DNA of 50,021 nucleotides from assembly GCA_017999915.1 (NCBI GenBank), contig JAGNKX010000026.1, positions 1 through 50,021 of the forward strand, written 5' to 3'. A program made the position numbers and the translations under genes. This DNA is from Spirochaetota bacterium. Lineage in GTDB: Bacteria; Spirochaetota; UBA4802; UBA5550. Shown in pieces: positions 25,173 to 33,433 of the stretch (position 1 is its first letter; the number at the start of each line of letters is the position of its first letter). A model generated the notes under the pieces. It was not told the origin of the DNA, searched no databases, and saw only the letters and a program-made list of their open reading frames with translations.

Positions 25173-26255
25173 TTATTTTTGATACTTTCTGTACCGCGCC
25201 GGGGACATGCCGATGAATTTCGTGAAAGCCTCATAAAATGCGGACTTGCTGTTGAATCCTACCGAATAGCAGATGGCTGTTATGGACCGGTCCGGCTGCG
25301 TCTGGAGAAGATTCACAGCCTCGTCAACGCGGTATCGGTTTATATAGTAATTGAAGCTGATAGCGAGGTTCTTGTTCAGGAACTCCGACAACTGGTGGGG
25401 GGAGATGGAAAGCATTTGAGCGAGTCGCTTCAGGTTAAGGTCCTCATCGCAATACACCTTGTCTATGATCATGAGATCGTCGAGGCGGCTCTTTAACGCC
25501 TCCACGTCCAGGCCCTTGATGAGGGAGCGCTCGTAGATGTTCTTTTTAACGACACTGGTGATCAGCGATATTAGCTCCGGAAAGAGATTTCCTACGATGT
25601 AGATAAACAGGAAAGGCAGTATCATCAGGGTCATTACTATGCGGCCAAGAGTGATATTCCGCATTATGAATGCAAACAACAACATGATGGCGATCATGAG
25701 GACCATGACGATATAGACCAGGGCCACCTGGTTGACCTTGACACTGAACTGCTTTGTCATTAATAGCGATATAAAATCCTCTTTTACAAGGATGTAGATA
25801 TTATAGATGATAAATATAACGGCCGCGGAGATCAGGTAATAATAATTGCCGGCAATCAACATCGATCTGACTTCAAGGAGCGGCCCGGCCTTTATCGTTT
25901 CTGTCAGGACCATGAAAAAATCGATGCAGAGGGATATGAGGGGAGGAACGAAGTGAAAGGCATGGCTGATGTTAAAGGTAAAATCGTTGTAAAAAAGCTT
26001 CTTGTAGAAAAAGAAGATCGAAGGGCCCAGTAAAAAGGCCACGGCCTGGCCCCGCCAGAGGGAGATATCATGGTCGGGAACGGCATATACGCCATAATAG
26101 TATTGCTGGAACCCTATGGCGGATATGCAGGCGAAAAAGATAAAGAGCCATAGGTGCTTGGTGTCGCGGAATATCTGGGCAAATTGCATGAGGGCCATGG
26201 TCAGGGCGAGGCTTCCGCCATAAAAAAGCAGATGATTCAAGATGGTATCCAGCAT
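25173..26255 (-). CDS. Membrane-anchored AraC-family regulator, likely controller of the operon
   Basis: The protein has 360 residues. Residues 1-230 hold about seven hydrophobic helices. The C-terminal AraC domain has ISPHQLSEFLNKNLAISF, then AICYSVGFNSKSAFYEAFTK and FIGMSPARYRK. It resembles the regulator at 6803-7897 in layout and motif. It lies on the same strand directly upstream of the GMC oxidoreductase (about 185 bases between), and is divergent from the TRAP transporter genes, so control of either or both is plausible. The ligand is unknown. Confidence 0.87.
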   Translation of the reverse strand: MLDTILNHLLFYGGSLALTMALMQFAQIFRDTKHLWLFIFFACISAIGFQQYYYGVYAVPDHDISLWRGQAVAFLLGPSIFFFYKKLFYNDFTFNISHAFHFVPPLISLCIDFFMVLTETIKAGPLLEVRSMLIAGNYYYLISAAVIFIIYNIYILVKEDFISLLMTKQFSVKVNQVALVYIVMVLMIAIMLLFAFIMRNITLGRIVMTLMILPFLFIYIVGNLFPELISLITSVVKKNIYERSLIKGLDVEALKSRLDDLMIIDKVYCDEDLNLKRLAQMLSISPHQLSEFLNKNLAISFNYYINRYRVDEAVNLLQTQPDRSITAICYSVGFNSKSAFYEAFTKFIGMSPARYRKYQK

Positions 26256-26562
26256 CTCTCAAGTCCCCCGGCTTGATCGAGTTAATCGGAGCATTCTAAT
26301 TGACGGTTTTATCCGAACAGACACGTAGTCCATAACAACACGAATGTCATAATAACGATTGAATCACATCCCCTGTCAATAGTTAATTTAACTGACGGTC
26401 AGTATTGCACATGGTAATTGTTTTGTGATATTATTATTGACTTTCCTGTAATTATTGCTATTTTGTCATAGTTTTTTGATTTTTTCTTTATATATTATCA
26501 TTTTTACTGATTATATTCAAATATAGCATAGTCTTTTCAGGAATTGGCAGGTTAACCCTATC
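26256..26562. other. Divergent regulatory region between the AraC and TRAP genes
   Basis: About 307 bases of mainly AT-rich DNA without a gene. It holds the palindrome at 26391-26403 and a possible plus-strand promoter with TTGACT at 26437-26442 and TATTTT at 26459-26464 (16-base spacer). Confidence 0.5.
26391..26403. promoter_or_regulatory. Operator-like palindrome ACTGAC-G-GTCAGT
   Basis: A perfect inverted repeat with 6-base arms around a single G. It lies in the divergent region about 34 bases upstream of the putative TRAP -35 box and 136 bases upstream of the AraC start. TetR-family sites of fatty-acid and organic-acid regulators often look like this. No TetR gene is in the window, so the protein that binds it is unknown. 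Confidence 0.45.
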
Positions 26563-27510
26563 ATGGATAGAAGAATCGCCCGAGTCAGCCTAATCATCAT
26601 TCTTTTACTCCCCCTCTGTCTATCCTGTTCCGCCAACAGGACCGCCATGACAATGGTCGCCAACGCCCTCTCTTCGTCGACGTCCGGCACGACCTTCACC
26701 GGGGAGGACGATCCGGAGCTGGTGGGAGACGCCCTCCCCTTCGCCCTGAAGCTCTACGAGAGCCTCATTGAGGAAGTGAAGGACAATCCCCGCCTGTACC
26801 TTGCCACGGGAAGCGGCTTCATCATGTACGCCAACGCCTACGTGCAGGCGCCGGCGGACATGCTCCCCGATACCGAGGTGGACAAAAAAAGCCGGATGAC
26901 ATCGCGCGCCCGGAAGCTCTATCTGCGCGGCCGCGATTACGTTCTCAAGGGCATCGATATCTCATACCCGGGTTTTACCGCTTCCCTCGACAACGACTCG
27001 TTCAAGGGCAGCCTGGACTCAATGAAGCCCGACGATGTCCCGTACCTCTACTGGGCGGCGGCGGGTTGGATGGCCGCCTATGCCTCCGATCCCTTTGACG
27101 TGAACATCGGCATCGGCGTCAAGAAGGCCGCGGCCATGATGGAAGCCGCCCTCAGGCTGAACGAATCGTTCAACGACGGCGCCATCCATGATTTTTTCAT
27201 CCTCTATTACGGCTCCCTGCCCCAGGTCATGGGGGGCAGCGAGGAAAAGGCGCGCCACCATTTCAAGAAGGCCCTCGAGTTTTCCAAGGGGCTCACGGCG
27301 TCGCCCTACGTCGCCCTGGCATCGACGGTTTCCGTCGGCAACCAGAACGTGAAGGAATTCACCGATCTTCTCAACAAGGCCCTCGCCGTCGACGTATCAA
27401 AAAGAACCGGCAACCGGCTGGCCAATATCATAGCACAGAGAAAGGCCCAATGGCTCCTGGACCACCGGGAAGACCGGTTCCTCTCAGACACGAATGAAGG
27501 AGATAAATAA
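26563..27510 (+). CDS. tatT: TRAP transporter TatT-type periplasmic lipoprotein
   Basis: The protein has 315 residues with lipobox LCLSC (Cys22). Mature segments such as AMTMVANALSSSTSGTTF, DDPELVGDALPFALKLYESL and LYLATGSGFIMYANAYV are characteristic of the TatT family first described in Treponema (Tp0956), a helical-repeat lipoprotein that associates with the TatP binding protein. It is followed without a gap by tatP and dctQM, the same order as in Treponema. It should sit on a membrane facing the periplasm and help deliver hydrophobic or organic-acid ligands. Confidence 0.85.
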   Translation: MDRRIARVSLIIILLLPLCLSCSANRTAMTMVANALSSSTSGTTFTGEDDPELVGDALPFALKLYESLIEEVKDNPRLYLATGSGFIMYANAYVQAPADMLPDTEVDKKSRMTSRARKLYLRGRDYVLKGIDISYPGFTASLDNDSFKGSLDSMKPDDVPYLYWAAAGWMAAYASDPFDVNIGIGVKKAAAMMEAALRLNESFNDGAIHDFFILYYGSLPQVMGGSEEKARHHFKKALEFSKGLTASPYVALASTVSVGNQNVKEFTDLLNKALAVDVSKRTGNRLANIIAQRKAQWLLDHREDRFLSDTNEGDK

Positions 27511-28509
27511 ATGAAGCACTTTTCAAAAGCAATTCTCTCACTGGTCATGACCGCCGTCCTGACCGCGCCCCTCTTTTCTCTCACCATCAAGGTGGGAAGC
27601 ATCGCTCCCGGCGGGTCGCCCTGGGACACGGCCCTCAAGAAGATAGCGGCCGAATGGAAGACCATTTCCGGCGGGACCATCGACATGAAGATCTACCCGG
27701 GCGGCATCGTCGGCAACGAGCCGGACATGATACGGAAGATGCGGATCGGCCAGCTGCACGCCGCCATCTTCACCGGCGTGGGCATGAGCTATATAGCCCC
27801 CGAGGTCTTCTCCCTGAGCCTTCCATTCCTTATTCACGATGACGGCGAGCTCGAGTACATCATGAAGAAGACGACGCCGCAATTCAACCGTCTTATCGAG
27901 AAGAAGGGCTTCTCCACCCTGGTCTGGTCCAAGGCCGGATGGGTGTCCCTCTTTTCGACGAAGCCGGTCGTGTATCCCCGCGACCTCAAGCCCCTGAAGA
28001 TTTCAGTATCTGAGGGCGACGCGGAGCTCCTCCAGTCATGGCGCGTCATGGGATACAACGCCATCCCCCTGTCCACCAACGACCTGATGACATCCCTCCA
28101 GAACGGCATGATCGAGGCTTTTTACGCCCCGCCGCTGGTGAGCGCCTCGTTCCAGTGGTTCGGCATAGCCAGGCACATGTGCAACATCAAGATCGCCCCG
28201 ATGATCGGCGGGTTCGTCGTCTCCAAAAAGACATGGGACCAGGTACCGGCGGAGATGCGGCCGAAACTCCTCAGGGCGGCACAGAAAATCGTTGACAACC
28301 TCTACGTGGAAACAAACGCTCTCGAGAAGAAGGCCATCGACACGATGCTCAAGCACGGACTGAAGATTCACGAGGTCCCGGCCGACGCGGCCAGGCTCTG
28401 GCAGAAGGAAGGAAACAAGGGATATGACGTGTTCGTGGGCAAAACCTTTTCACGGGACCTGCTGGAAAAGATACAAGGTTATTTAAAAGAGTACCGTAAC
28501 AAGAAATGA
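27511..28509 (+). CDS. TRAP transporter solute-binding protein (DctP/TatP family)
   Basis: The protein has 332 residues with a cleavable signal peptide (hydrophobic to about residue 22). The TRAP-type binding fold is indicated by TIKVGSIAPGGSPWDTALKK, GGIVGNEPDMIRKMRIGQL, FSLSLPFLIHDD, KISVSEGDAEL and MIEAFYAPPLVS. It binds a substrate, typically a carboxylate, in the periplasm and passes it to the permease. It begins on the base after the tatT stop codon and overlaps the permease gene by four bases. Substrate unknown. Confidence 0.88.
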   Translation: MKHFSKAILSLVMTAVLTAPLFSLTIKVGSIAPGGSPWDTALKKIAAEWKTISGGTIDMKIYPGGIVGNEPDMIRKMRIGQLHAAIFTGVGMSYIAPEVFSLSLPFLIHDDGELEYIMKKTTPQFNRLIEKKGFSTLVWSKAGWVSLFSTKPVVYPRDLKPLKISVSEGDAELLQSWRVMGYNAIPLSTNDLMTSLQNGMIEAFYAPPLVSASFQWFGIARHMCNIKIAPMIGGFVVSKKTWDQVPAEMRPKLLRAAQKIVDNLYVETNALEKKAIDTMLKHGLKIHEVPADAARLWQKEGNKGYDVFVGKTFSRDLLEKIQGYLKEYRNKK

Positions 28510-30386
28510 TACTTAAAAAGATCAGCGCTCTTTTCAACAGACTGGAGAATTATATCGCCTACGCGGCGCTAATCCTCCTCGCCCTTCTCCCCGCCGTCGA
28601 GGTGATCGCCAGGAAGGTATTCAAAACAGGGGTGCCCAATTCCAGCGACTACCTCCAGCACCTCGTCCTCTGGCTCACTTTCATCGGGGGGATGATAACG
28701 TCCCGGGAGCGCAAGCACCTTGCCCTTGCCGCCGGTGTCGCCGCCATCAAGGAGCGGATCAGGAACTGGATATACGGGGTGACCGGCGCCGTGTCGACGG
28801 CGCTCAGCGCCGCTTTTGCCTGGTCATCCCTTTCGATGGTCATAATCGGCTTTGACCCGGCCAAGGAGATCGGTATCTTCCCCATCCGCCTCGTCACCGC
28901 CATCATGCCGATAGGCTATGCGGTCATGTGCGTCCGCTTCGTGACGAAAGCCCCGACGCACCGCGCCGGAAAGATCATCGCCGCCATGGGGATACTGGTG
29001 GGGACCTTTTTCTCCTTCCCGCAGATAGGCAACATCATCACGGCGTATTTCCCCGACGCGGGCGCGACGACCGACATGATAGCGCAGGCATCCCATTCCC
29101 TGGTGGCGTTCCTGTCGCTGCCGATAATCATCTTCCTTATCATGGCGGCCTTCTTCGACACGCCGATTTTCATTGTCCTGGGAGGCCTGGCGTACCTTCT
29201 CTTCGTCCGTTCCGGCGGCCAGCTCGAGGTCATTCCCAACGAGGCCTACACCATGCTGATCAGCAGCCCCCTGCCGGCCATTCCGCTCTTCGCCTTTGCC
29301 GGCCTCATCCTCTCCGAGAGCAAGGCCGGGGAGCGTCTCATCGATCTTTTTAGAACACTCATCGGATGGCTCCCGGGAGGCATGGCCATAGTGGTCGTCC
29401 TGGTGTGCGCCTTTTTCACCACCTTCACCGGAGCCTCCGGCGTCACGATCCTCGCCCTGGGGGGCCTCCTCTACGTCATCCTGACGAAAAGCGGTGGTTA
29501 CAATGAAAAATTCACGACAGGTCTCCTCACGGCGTCCGGAAGCATCGGCCTCCTGTTTCCGCCGAGCCTGCCGGTCATACTCTACGGCGTGGTCGCGCAG
29601 ATAAGCATCAAGCAGATGTACGCCGGCGGCATCATACCGGGCGTTTTCATGATAGTGGCCCTTTCCATCATGGGTATCGTGACGGCCGTCAGGGGCGGGA
29701 TACCGCGGGTGCCCTTCAAGGGCAAAGAGGCCCTTGTGGCGGTCAGGAAATCGATATGGGAGCTCCTGCTGCCGGTCATCATCCTGGCGGGCTTCTTTTC
29801 CGGCCTCACCACCCTGGTGGAGATCGGCGCCTTCACGGTGATCTACGCCCTGTTTATTACCATGGTTGCACACCGGGACATTCGCGTCCGCGACCTGCCC
29901 GCAGTCATGCTCAAGTGCCTGCCCATAATCGGCGGCATCCTGGTCATCCTCGCACTGGCGAAGGGCCTCTCCTATTACATCGTGGACGCCGAGATCCCGC
30001 AGACGCTGGCCCAATGGATACAGACGCATATCCATTCAAAGATAGTGTTCCTGATCCTGCTCAACATAGCCCTTCTCATAACAGGGTGCTTTCTCGATAT
30101 TTATTCGGCCATACTGGTGGTGGTGCCCCTCATCATACCGCTGGGAGAGATATTCCAGATCCACCCGGTCCACCTGGGGATCATATTCCTGGCCAACCTG
30201 GAGCTGGGGTACCTGACGCCGCCGGTGGGCCTTAACCTTTACCTTTCGTCATATCTCTTCAACAAGCCCCTGGTGAACATCTACCGGTTCGTGGTGCCCT
30301 TCCTGCTCCTGCTCCTGGTGACGGTCATTGTCATCACCTACGTACCCTGGATGTCAACGGCCCTGATCGGCTTGGTGGGAGAATAG
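28506..30386 (+). CDS. Fused TRAP transporter permease (DctQ and DctM)
   Basis: The protein has 626 residues. Residues 1-200 are the small four-helix DctQ part (PAVEVIARKVFKTG, LWLTFIGGMITSRERKHLAL). Residues about 210-626 are the large DctM part with many membrane helices and conserved GASGVTILALGGLLY, SGSIGLLFPPSLPVILYG and LGYLTPPVGLNLYLSSYLF. A QM fusion is common in spirochaetes. It works with TatP and TatT as a Na+-driven importer in the inner membrane. Confidence 0.9.
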   Translation: MILKKISALFNRLENYIAYAALILLALLPAVEVIARKVFKTGVPNSSDYLQHLVLWLTFIGGMITSRERKHLALAAGVAAIKERIRNWIYGVTGAVSTALSAAFAWSSLSMVIIGFDPAKEIGIFPIRLVTAIMPIGYAVMCVRFVTKAPTHRAGKIIAAMGILVGTFFSFPQIGNIITAYFPDAGATTDMIAQASHSLVAFLSLPIIIFLIMAAFFDTPIFIVLGGLAYLLFVRSGGQLEVIPNEAYTMLISSPLPAIPLFAFAGLILSESKAGERLIDLFRTLIGWLPGGMAIVVVLVCAFFTTFTGASGVTILALGGLLYVILTKSGGYNEKFTTGLLTASGSIGLLFPPSLPVILYGVVAQISIKQMYAGGIIPGVFMIVALSIMGIVTAVRGGIPRVPFKGKEALVAVRKSIWELLLPVIILAGFFSGLTTLVEIGAFTVIYALFITMVAHRDIRVRDLPAVMLKCLPIIGGILVILALAKGLSYYIVDAEIPQTLAQWIQTHIHSKIVFLILLNIALLITGCFLDIYSAILVVVPLIIPLGEIFQIHPVHLGIIFLANLELGYLTPPVGLNLYLSSYLFNKPLVNIYRFVVPFLLLLLVTVIVITYVPWMSTALIGLVGE

Positions 30387-30432
30387 GGTTTTTATCTCTT
30401 CCTAATTACCATTAATCGAAATACGCGATACA

Positions 30433-30522
30433 GCGTCGGGAAAAAAGCCGAAGGGCCGAGGACTGTCTGAGTCTTCCATTTCTTTGTCCGAGTTCCGCAG
30501 GCCCGGAGGCTTTTCCCGACGC
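30433..30522. repeat. Long imperfect inverted repeat between convergent genes
   Basis: Arms of about 25 and 23 bases (30433-30457 and 30500-30522) pair: GCGTCGGG with CCCGACGC, AAAAGCC with GGCTTTT, and GGGCC with GGCCC. The interior carries a small hairpin, GACT...AGTC. It lies between the convergent TRAP permease and rlmKL genes and could act as a bidirectional terminator, a MITE-like repeat or a structured RNA. No other copy is in the window. Confidence 0.6.
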
Positions 30523-30632
30523 GAAATGTTGATTTGACGTTTATAGATTCAGGCGGAATATGCTTGTATCTATCTTTCCTCTCATGCAAACAGAGCAATA
30601 AACAGGCATGCTTCGCCTTTCTGAGTAGTTAT

Positions 30633-32804
30633 TTAACTCTTCCTCTTAATAATCCAGCATGAATGAATTCTCGGATTGCGCTCGAAATCCTTCGGAATGG
30701 TCTTTGCCGTGATATCCTCGGCGACAAGGCCCTTCAACGCGCCTTCATCCATCTTGAACCTGTCGCGGTTGGTGCTGAATAAAATGGTCCCGCCCGGCGC
30801 CAGGAGCCTTGCCGAGTCATTGATGAGCTCCCCGTGGTCCCGCTGCACGTCAAAAGACCCCTTCATCCGCTTGGAATTCGAAAAGGTGGGCGGGTCGAGA
30901 AAGACGAGATCGAACCGCTCCCTGCACGCGGCGATCCATTCGCGGCAATCGGCCTGCTCAAGGCCGTGCCTGGCTCCCCGGATATCGTTCAGCTCAAGGT
31001 TGCGGCGGGCCCAGTCAAGGTACGTGGCGGAGAGGTCCACGGAAACGGTGGACCGCGCGCCGCCCAGGGCGGCATGGACCGTGGCTGTGCCGGTATAGCA
31101 GAAAAGGTTGCAGAACCTCTTGCCTTTGGCCAGGGATCCGATCAAACCGCGGGTCATCCGGTGATCAAGGAAGAGCCCTGTGTCGAGGTAGTCGGTGAGA
31201 TTCACCAGGAAGCGGCAGGGGCCCTCGGCGACCTCTATGAACTCTCCCCGGTCGTTCTGCTTATCATACTGGCTCGGGCCCTTCTGACGGCGGCGTACTT
31301 TCAGGATTATCCTCCCGGCATCGACGCCAAGCGCCTCCGGCAGGACCGTCAGGGCGTCCTTCAGCCTGGTTTCGGCCTTAACCGCATCGACCGATGGAGG
31401 CGCCGCATATTCCTGAACGTGGACCCACTCCCCGTACCGGTCCACCGCCACGGCGTATTCGGGCAGGTCCGCGTCGTAGATGCGGTAACAGGTGATCCCT
31501 TCCCGTGCCGCCCATTTGCCCGTGGTCTTCATATTCTTGCCAATGCGGTTCATGAAGGCAATGGCGCCGCGCTCCAGGGCCCGATCAAGTTTTATCTGAA
31601 TTTTTCGTGAATCAAGGGCTTCTCTATCGATGAAGCTGTCCGGCTCGACGCGGAACTGTAGCAGCCTGCATTGCAGCGGGCCGTTGAAAAAAACATTGGA
31701 CTTGTGGGCGCGGAGCCCCATGCGCTTGCCCAGCTCGGGCTCCCCGGTTATGACGGCGGCCCGCCACCCGGGAAAGCTTTTCTTTAGGGTGTCCCCCAGC
31801 TCTTCATAAAGGGAGCGCAGCCCGCCCGCGTCGCCCATGCGCTTCCCGTAAGGGGGGTTTGTAAGGATAAGGCCTTCAGCGAGACCGGGCGGCGGTCCTG
31901 CTGCCTCCAGGAGGCGTTTCTCAAAATGTGCTATCGTTTCCACGCGGGCCCGGGCGGCATTGTGCCGCGCCATCCTGAGGGTTTCCCTGTCGCTGTCGAA
32001 GCCGACGCATTTCGGCGCCCCGGTGAGCCCCCTGATCATGCGCTCCGACGCCTCGTTGACCAGATCCTCCCACAGGGAGGGGTCAAAGCCCTGCCATCCC
32101 CGGAAACCCCATCGAAGGCGGTTCAGGCCAGGGGCGATATCGGCCGCCATAAGGGCCGCCTCTATGACCATGGTGCCGGAGCCGCACATCGGGTCGAGGA
32201 AGGATCCTCCCGTGCCCGCCACCGTGGGCCACCCGGACTTTATGAGGAGCGCCGCCGCGAGGTTTTCCCTGATGGGCGCGGCCCCGGATTCAAGGCGGTA
32301 TCCCCTGGCATGGAGGCCCCCGCCGGAGAGGTCCACTCGCACCTCCAGGCCTTTCCGCGACAGGTGGCAATTCACCAGGAAATCCGGCTCCTTCGCGTCT
32401 ATTGACGGGCGCTTCCCGCGCCGGTCCCGTATGCGGTCCACCACCGCGTCCTTGACGAGCTGCGCCCCGTACATGGTGTTGTTAATGCCGGCGCCGGTCC
32501 CGCTGAAATCAACGGCCATGGTTGCCCCCGATGCGGCTAAATCTTCCCACGGCACGGTCCGCGCGGCGTCATACATGTCGCCGCTCTTTTCCACGGCGCT
32601 TTCGCCGAGGCAGAGGAAGATCCTGCTGGCCGTGCGCGACCAGAGGCAGGCGCGCAGGGCCTCCGCGAGGGACCCTGTAAAATGCACGCCCCCGGCGGTG
32701 GCCCGGCATCCGGCGGCGCCGAAATCGCGCAGCTCCTCCGCGAGAATGGGCTCGACGCCCTTCGGCGCGGAGGCAAAGAGATTCAATGGTTGCACGGGCT
32801 TCAC
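30633..32804 (-). CDS. rlmKL: Bifunctional 23S rRNA (guanine-N2/N7) methyltransferase
   Basis: The protein has 723 residues from a GTG at 32804, close to the 702 of E. coli RlmKL. An N-terminal THUMP region (LNLFASAPKGVEPILAEELR, then SFLDPMCGSGTMVIEA) leads to the RlmL methyltransferase with TNPPYGKRMGD. The C-terminal RlmK methyltransferase has RFCNLFCYTGTATVHAA and FLDPPTFSNSKRM. It modifies G2445 and G2069 of 23S rRNA in E. coli. The GTG overlaps the stop of the response regulator by four bases (GTGA), which fixes the start and shows translational coupling with an unrelated signalling gene. Confidence 0.93.
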   Translation of the reverse strand: MKPVQPLNLFASAPKGVEPILAEELRDFGAAGCRATAGGVHFTGSLAEALRACLWSRTASRIFLCLGESAVEKSGDMYDAARTVPWEDLAASGATMAVDFSGTGAGINNTMYGAQLVKDAVVDRIRDRRGKRPSIDAKEPDFLVNCHLSRKGLEVRVDLSGGGLHARGYRLESGAAPIRENLAAALLIKSGWPTVAGTGGSFLDPMCGSGTMVIEAALMAADIAPGLNRLRWGFRGWQGFDPSLWEDLVNEASERMIRGLTGAPKCVGFDSDRETLRMARHNAARARVETIAHFEKRLLEAAGPPPGLAEGLILTNPPYGKRMGDAGGLRSLYEELGDTLKKSFPGWRAAVITGEPELGKRMGLRAHKSNVFFNGPLQCRLLQFRVEPDSFIDREALDSRKIQIKLDRALERGAIAFMNRIGKNMKTTGKWAAREGITCYRIYDADLPEYAVAVDRYGEWVHVQEYAAPPSVDAVKAETRLKDALTVLPEALGVDAGRIILKVRRRQKGPSQYDKQNDRGEFIEVAEGPCRFLVNLTDYLDTGLFLDHRMTRGLIGSLAKGKRFCNLFCYTGTATVHAALGGARSTVSVDLSATYLDWARRNLELNDIRGARHGLEQADCREWIAACRERFDLVFLDPPTFSNSKRMKGSFDVQRDHGELINDSARLLAPGGTILFSTNRDRFKMDEGALKGLVAEDITAKTIPKDFERNPRIHSCWIIKRKS

Positions 32805-33433
32805 TCTATGAGGTTGTTGGAAATTACGTAATGGGTCAGCTCGGCGTTGTTCTTCATGTTCATCTTTTCCAGGATGCGCTGGCGGTAGGTGCTGATGGTT
32901 TTCACGCTCAGGAATAGCTCCTTCGCTATCTCGGTTATGGTCTTGCCCGACGAGATCATGCACATGACCTGGAACTCCCTGTCGGTGAGATACTCGTGGG
33001 GCGGCTTGCTCCGGGAGTCCGCGATGCTGTCGGCGAGCTGCTCAGCCAGTGAGGCGCTTATGTACTTCCCCCCGGCGCAGACCTTGCGAATGGCCTCGAT
33101 GAGCTTGTCCGGCGCCGTCTCCTTGGTGATGTAGCCGGACGCCCCGGCCTTGATGGTCCGCACCGCGTACTGCTCCTCGGGATGCATGGAGAGCACCAGG
33201 ACCGGGAGAGAGGGGTGCTCCATCTTCAGTTGCTTCAGTATCTCGAGGCCGCTGCGCCCGGGCATCTTCATGTCTAGGAGCACCACGTCGAACTTCTTTT
33301 TCCTCAGCGTTTCCAGCAGCTCCTGGCCGTCGCCCGCCTCCCCTTCGACCGATAGCTCCGGGTCATCGGCGATGATCTGCTTCAGGCCGGCGCGCACGAT
33401 CTCATGGTCGTCCGCTATGATTATCCTCTTCAT
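32801..33433 (-). CDS. NarL/FixJ-family response regulator
   Basis: The protein has 210 residues from the ATG at 33433 with GGAGGTG five bases upstream. The receiver domain has acidic pair DD8-9, phospho-acceptor Asp54 (LLDMKMPG) and Lys in YITKETAP. A LuxR-type helix-turn-helix follows (YLTDREFQVMCMISSGKTIT, then LFLSVKTISTYRQRILEKM). The start overlaps the stop of the kinase gene (ATGA), so it is the likely partner of that kinase. Target genes are unknown. Confidence 0.93.
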   Translation of the reverse strand: MKRIIIADDHEIVRAGLKQIIADDPELSVEGEAGDGQELLETLRKKKFDVVLLDMKMPGRSGLEILKQLKMEHPSLPVLVLSMHPEEQYAVRTIKAGASGYITKETAPDKLIEAIRKVCAGGKYISASLAEQLADSIADSRSKPPHEYLTDREFQVMCMISSGKTITEIAKELFLSVKTISTYRQRILEKMNMKNNAELTHYVISNNLIE

